A stretch of 64,000 nucleotides of DNA from Mesorhabditis belari (Eukaryota; Nematoda; Chromadorea; Rhabditida; Rhabditidae), in contig CAUEEP010000735.1 of assembly GCA_958450365.1 (NCBI GenBank), positions 1,920,001 to 1,984,000 on the forward strand. The letters are read 5' to 3'. Below the pieces are notes generated by a model, which saw only the letters and a program-made list of their open reading frames with translations, had not been told where the DNA came from and did no database searches. A program made the translations under genes and the position numbers. Each line of letters opens with the position of its first letter. Within the stretch, counting starts at the first letter, position 1. This document shows, piece after piece, positions 61,000 to 64,000 of the stretch.

Positions 61000-61590
61000 A
61001 GAACAGTGGGAGTGTTCTGGAACTGTAAGAAAGTACTGGAAAGATACAACTACAAGATTTTATTTAAATTATCTAGCAAAATAGATTTCAGATTGTTAAA
61101 TAGTAAACCAAGAGCTGGAAGCTCAAGCTTAGTGATAGTTTAGAGATTTAGAGATCACCAAAAGAGAGATCACCAATTTAGAGATCACCAAAAGTAAGTT
61201 CGAGCAACTTTTCGTGATTTGTGCTTTCTTGTGATCACTCTGAGATTTGTGATCACTTTGAGACAAGGATGAGCAATAGGATATCCTTTTTGATGAACTT
61301 TAGAGTCATTTGTTTTGAAATCTCGGTAGAAACTATAGACAATGACGGGATTTTGATGTTTAATTCATTGCACAAAAAGGCACAAGTGATCAAAAATGGA
61401 AAACAATAACAAACGATTTTCTGAGAAATACGAGTGTACTGTAGTCGATCAGAAAATTAATTATCGAATTGTAAGATCCATAATATCATTTTAGTACTGT
61501 AGTGCTTACCCTAAATACCGTAATAGTACGCTCTCGTAGCTTCGCGTAGTCGCAAAAGTTTTTTAGTATTTTTTAAAGCGTCTGTGCTTT
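61000..61590. other. unannotated spacer
   Basis: Short direct repeats of TTTAGAGATCACCAAAAG at 61145-61195. No gene recognised. Confidence 0.4.
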
Positions 61591-61604
61591 GAAAAAATTC
61601 GTCT

Positions 61605-61960
61605 TTGGTATCAAAAAATAGCCCTGAAATTCAGGGCTATTTTTTGATACCTATACGAGCATTGTAGCATAAACTAGTGTCCAGAAAATCTCGTTCAAAG
61701 CTAGACTACGCAACGATCGGCACCGTCATTATGGGGGTGGGGAATGTTGCGTGGTCTAGCTTTGAACGAGTTCTTCTCGACACTGGTTTATGCTACAATG
61801 TGCGCTTAGGTATCAAAAAAATAGCCCTGAATTTCAGCTATTTTTTGATACCTATACGAGCATTGTAGCTTAAACCAGTGTCGAGAAAAACACGTTCAAA
61901 GCTAGACTACGCAATGCTCCGCACCGTCATTATGCGGGTGGGGTACTATTACAGTATAGG
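61605..61960. mobile_element. nested foldback element
   Basis: Two hairpins of GGTATCAAAAAATAGCCCTG with its complement (61611-61655 and 61809-61852) surround an inverted pair with GTTCAAAGCTAGACTACGCA and TGGTCTAGCTTTGAACG. A third arm follows to 61940. Confidence 0.8.
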
Positions 61961-62029
61961 CAGCATTTACAAAGCTAAAAAAACAACTTATGAAATAGGA
62001 TAACCGGAATTATATTGTATATTATAAGG

Positions 62030-62220
62030 TTACGGACTTGCATTCTTTGTTAGAGATCCACTCCAATTAATGGCGCGCTGTTAGAGATCCACTCCACGGG
62101 AGGCCTTATATACTCGCTTTATTGGCACAATGGCTGGATACGGTAGTTCATTTAACTTGGGAGGCCTTATATACTCGCTTTGTTAGAGCAATAGCTGGAT
62201 ATGGTAGCTGGCGCGCTATT
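62030..62220. repeat. direct duplication of ~85 bp
   Basis: GGGAGGCCTTATATACTCGC occurs at 62099 and 62160, and GTTAGAGATCCACTCCA twice just before. Confidence 0.8.
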
Positions 62221-62284
62221 AAGTAGAGAGCACGGATCTCTGAAAAAAGAACGGAAGTAGATTACGGAAAAGGGCATACTGTAG

Positions 62285-62430
62285 GATTATGGTGGGATTA
62301 CGGTACAATACTACGTTTGGATAACGGTAGGATAACGGTAGGATTACGGTAGGATAACGGTAGGATAACGGTAGGATTACGGTAGGATTACGGTAGGATT
62401 ACGGTAGGATAACGGTAGGATTACGGTAAA
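62285..62430. repeat. 10-bp repeat (GGTAGGATTAC)
   Basis: About 13 units of GTAGGATTACG/GTAGGATAACG. Confidence 0.9.
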
Positions 62431-62929
62431 TGATAGGATTATTGCTATGATACAGTTTCAGAATGTTCTCTAATGATAAATACACTTTTTCTAGCACTGG
62501 ATTCTTCATTTTCTTGTCGGAATAGGTTGTTATCATAAGAAAATGAAAGAATTCACTGTTCCAGAAAGGATTTGTTTCTACTATTACGCACAAAGTGCAC
62601 TTTGAAGCTGTTTGCTGAAGCTTGAAGACAAACTAGCTGACGAACTAGACGAACTAACTTCAAAGCTTCAAAAAACTCACCCTCCAGTGTCCATCGTTTA
62701 AAAAACATTGTAAATTTTGAAAATTTGAAAGAATTTAGTAAATTGTGTGAATTTTTAGAAAAGTAGAGTAGTTTTTTCGCAAATTTCAGCCAAATTTAGT
62801 GAATTTTGGATGATCTTTGGGGAAAAAAGGTGGAAATCAAAAAAATCTTTACCCTTTTAATCCAAAATTTTGATTGGATCAAGGTTGAATGATCAGAAAT
62901 CGACTCGAAAAAAGGGGAGAGTCTTCTCT

Positions 62930-63018
62930 TCTTTCTCTTCTCTTCTTTCTCTTCTCTTCTCTTCTTTCTCTTCTCTTCTTTCTCTTCTCTTCTCTTCTTT
63001 CTCTTCTTTCTCTTCTTT
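62930..63018. repeat. TTCTCTTCTTTC microsatellite
   Basis: Pyrimidine simple repeat; the complementary Lys/Glu/Arg frame is an artefact. Confidence 0.9.
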
Positions 63019-63628
63019 TTCAACTTCTTCTCACAACAGGATTAGAGACTTTTCTGTGAGGGGATTTGAGAAAAACTTTCTCCAAAAAGTTACCCCGAAG
63101 TTTTTTTGTGAATGGTGAAGGTCTGCTTTTGCATTTTAAGCTAAGAATGCAATAAGTGAGGGGTAAAGAAGTGAATTTGAAGATAATTACGCAATTAACT
63201 TGCTTTTGAGATCACTTATGAGGTATTAAAACAGTCGAAAAAGCAAACTTTTTACACGAAATTGCAAAATTTCGAGATTTAAGGATATTTCTGAGTATTC
63301 AGTGCTAATCAGAGCTTTGATAGAGCTTTAATTGTAGTAGAATATGAGCTAATGACGTAGGCATAAAGCTGAAGTAGTTTATGCATTAGTTTATCTAGTG
63401 ACTGAGCAAATTTACAACCCTAACAAGTGAGGCTGAGATGCCCAAATGTCAGTGTTCACATAATCGTCCCTCATCTGACATAGATAAGAGAATGATATCA
63501 AATCAAAGCCATAATATCCGTTATAAAGCTGTCAAGCTGTCATAGCTGTCATAATACTGTCATAATACTTCTAAAGTTAAAATAAAGCAAACACGATCGG
63601 TTAAACATCAAAATAAAATGAAAAAGAA

Positions 63629-63706
63629 GAGGAAGGGATTGAACCTGAACGAGGAGTCGGTCGCTCGTTTTGAAAACAAGTCTCTTATCCACTAGACCAC
63701 GGGGCC
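63629..63706 (-). repeat. tRNA-like element with UCA in the anticodon position
   Basis: Minus strand: A box TGGTCTAGTGGATAAGAG, anticodon arm CTTGT-TTTCAAA-ACGAG with fully paired 5-bp stem, a 15-18 nt variable region and B box GGTTCAATCCC. The acceptor ends GGCCCCG and CTTCCTC do not pair, so probably a SINE head. Confidence 0.45.
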
Positions 63707-63898
63707 GTGGTGGCAGGCGATTAAAGAAGCTTTATAAAGGGACTGACTCTCGATCTATTTGACCACTTTTTGACGGAATTTAGTCTCAAACTTGTTTGTC
63801 AAATTCATTTTGTAGAATCATTTTATAAAAACGGATAACAGCATTGGAATCAGTGCAAAATTCTGCGTAAAGTCTTCAATACGAGAATCCTTTCCTGA

Positions 63899-63975
63899 AG
63901 CTGATAATCGGAAAGCTGATAATCGGAAAGCTGATAATCGGAAAGCTGATAATCGGAAAGCTGATAATCGGAAAA
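63899..63975. repeat. 15-bp tandem repeat
   Basis: Five units of GCTGATAATCGGAAA. Confidence 0.95.
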
Positions 63976-64000
63976 GTCTGAAAGCAAAATATCTTGGCCA

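Overview
The window is nuclear DNA of a nematode. Four things point there: interstitial arrays of the nematode telomere hexamer TTAGGC; short introns (39-50 nt) with AT-rich TTTCAG-type acceptors; a Patched-related (PTR) gene and serine carboxypeptidase (S10) paralogs of the kind common in nematodes; and Tc1/mariner-superfamily elements, including a DD37D maT-like copy. The genus cannot be named from sequence alone. Genes are spread over many small exons and most of the DNA is repeat. The gene models below were assembled by hand, and each listed exon junction was checked for GT-AG and reading phase.

Layout. (1) 1-7.2 kb: a macin-type antimicrobial peptide cluster. A first exon lies on the minus strand (695-809), followed by two complete three-exon genes on the plus strand (2099-4107 and 4725-7191), each encoding 96 aa with ten cysteines after the signal peptide. 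The second complete gene carries a ~0.86 kb degenerate telomeric array in its first intron. (2) 8.3-25.6 kb, minus strand: two S10 serine carboxypeptidase paralogs in tandem. The first (8319-15153) keeps the serine and histidine motifs but has no visible exon for the catalytic aspartate. The second (15962-23796) keeps the aspartate and histidine but has lost the GESYG serine motif. Their long introns hold private minisatellites, a 1.1 kb foldback and a maT-like transposon with a frameshifted transposase. A signal-peptide exon at 25449-25592 may be the missing 5' end of the second gene. (3) 25.6-29.2 kb: repeats and a LINE 3' end. (4) 29.2-35.6 kb: a plus-strand gene for a small secreted basic peptide, interrupted by mariner debris, converging on a complete ten-exon minus-strand gene for a 323-aa secreted thrombospondin type-1 protein (31906-35577). 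(5) 37.1-54.9 kb, minus strand: a Patched-related sterol-sensing-domain gene, 26 in-frame exons, lacking only its start exon; nearly every long intron carries its own satellite or transposon. (6) 55-64 kb: no recognised gene, only tRNA-Glu copies, foldbacks and simple arrays.

The most unusual theme is a dispersed tRNA-Glu(UUC) unit. Ten sequence-identical full-length tRNA genes, three mutated ones and three fragments occur on both strands. Two pairs are spaced by exactly 298 bp. Two units carry pieces of neighbouring genes with them: an exon edge of the thrombospondin gene copied into a ptr intron, and a ptr exon copied beyond the 5' end of ptr. A palindromic MITE travels next to one such unit, and its end supplies a splice donor of the thrombospondin gene. 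The genes form no evident operon; macins and the small secreted peptides suggest secreted defence functions, and the rest are membrane or secretory-pathway proteins.
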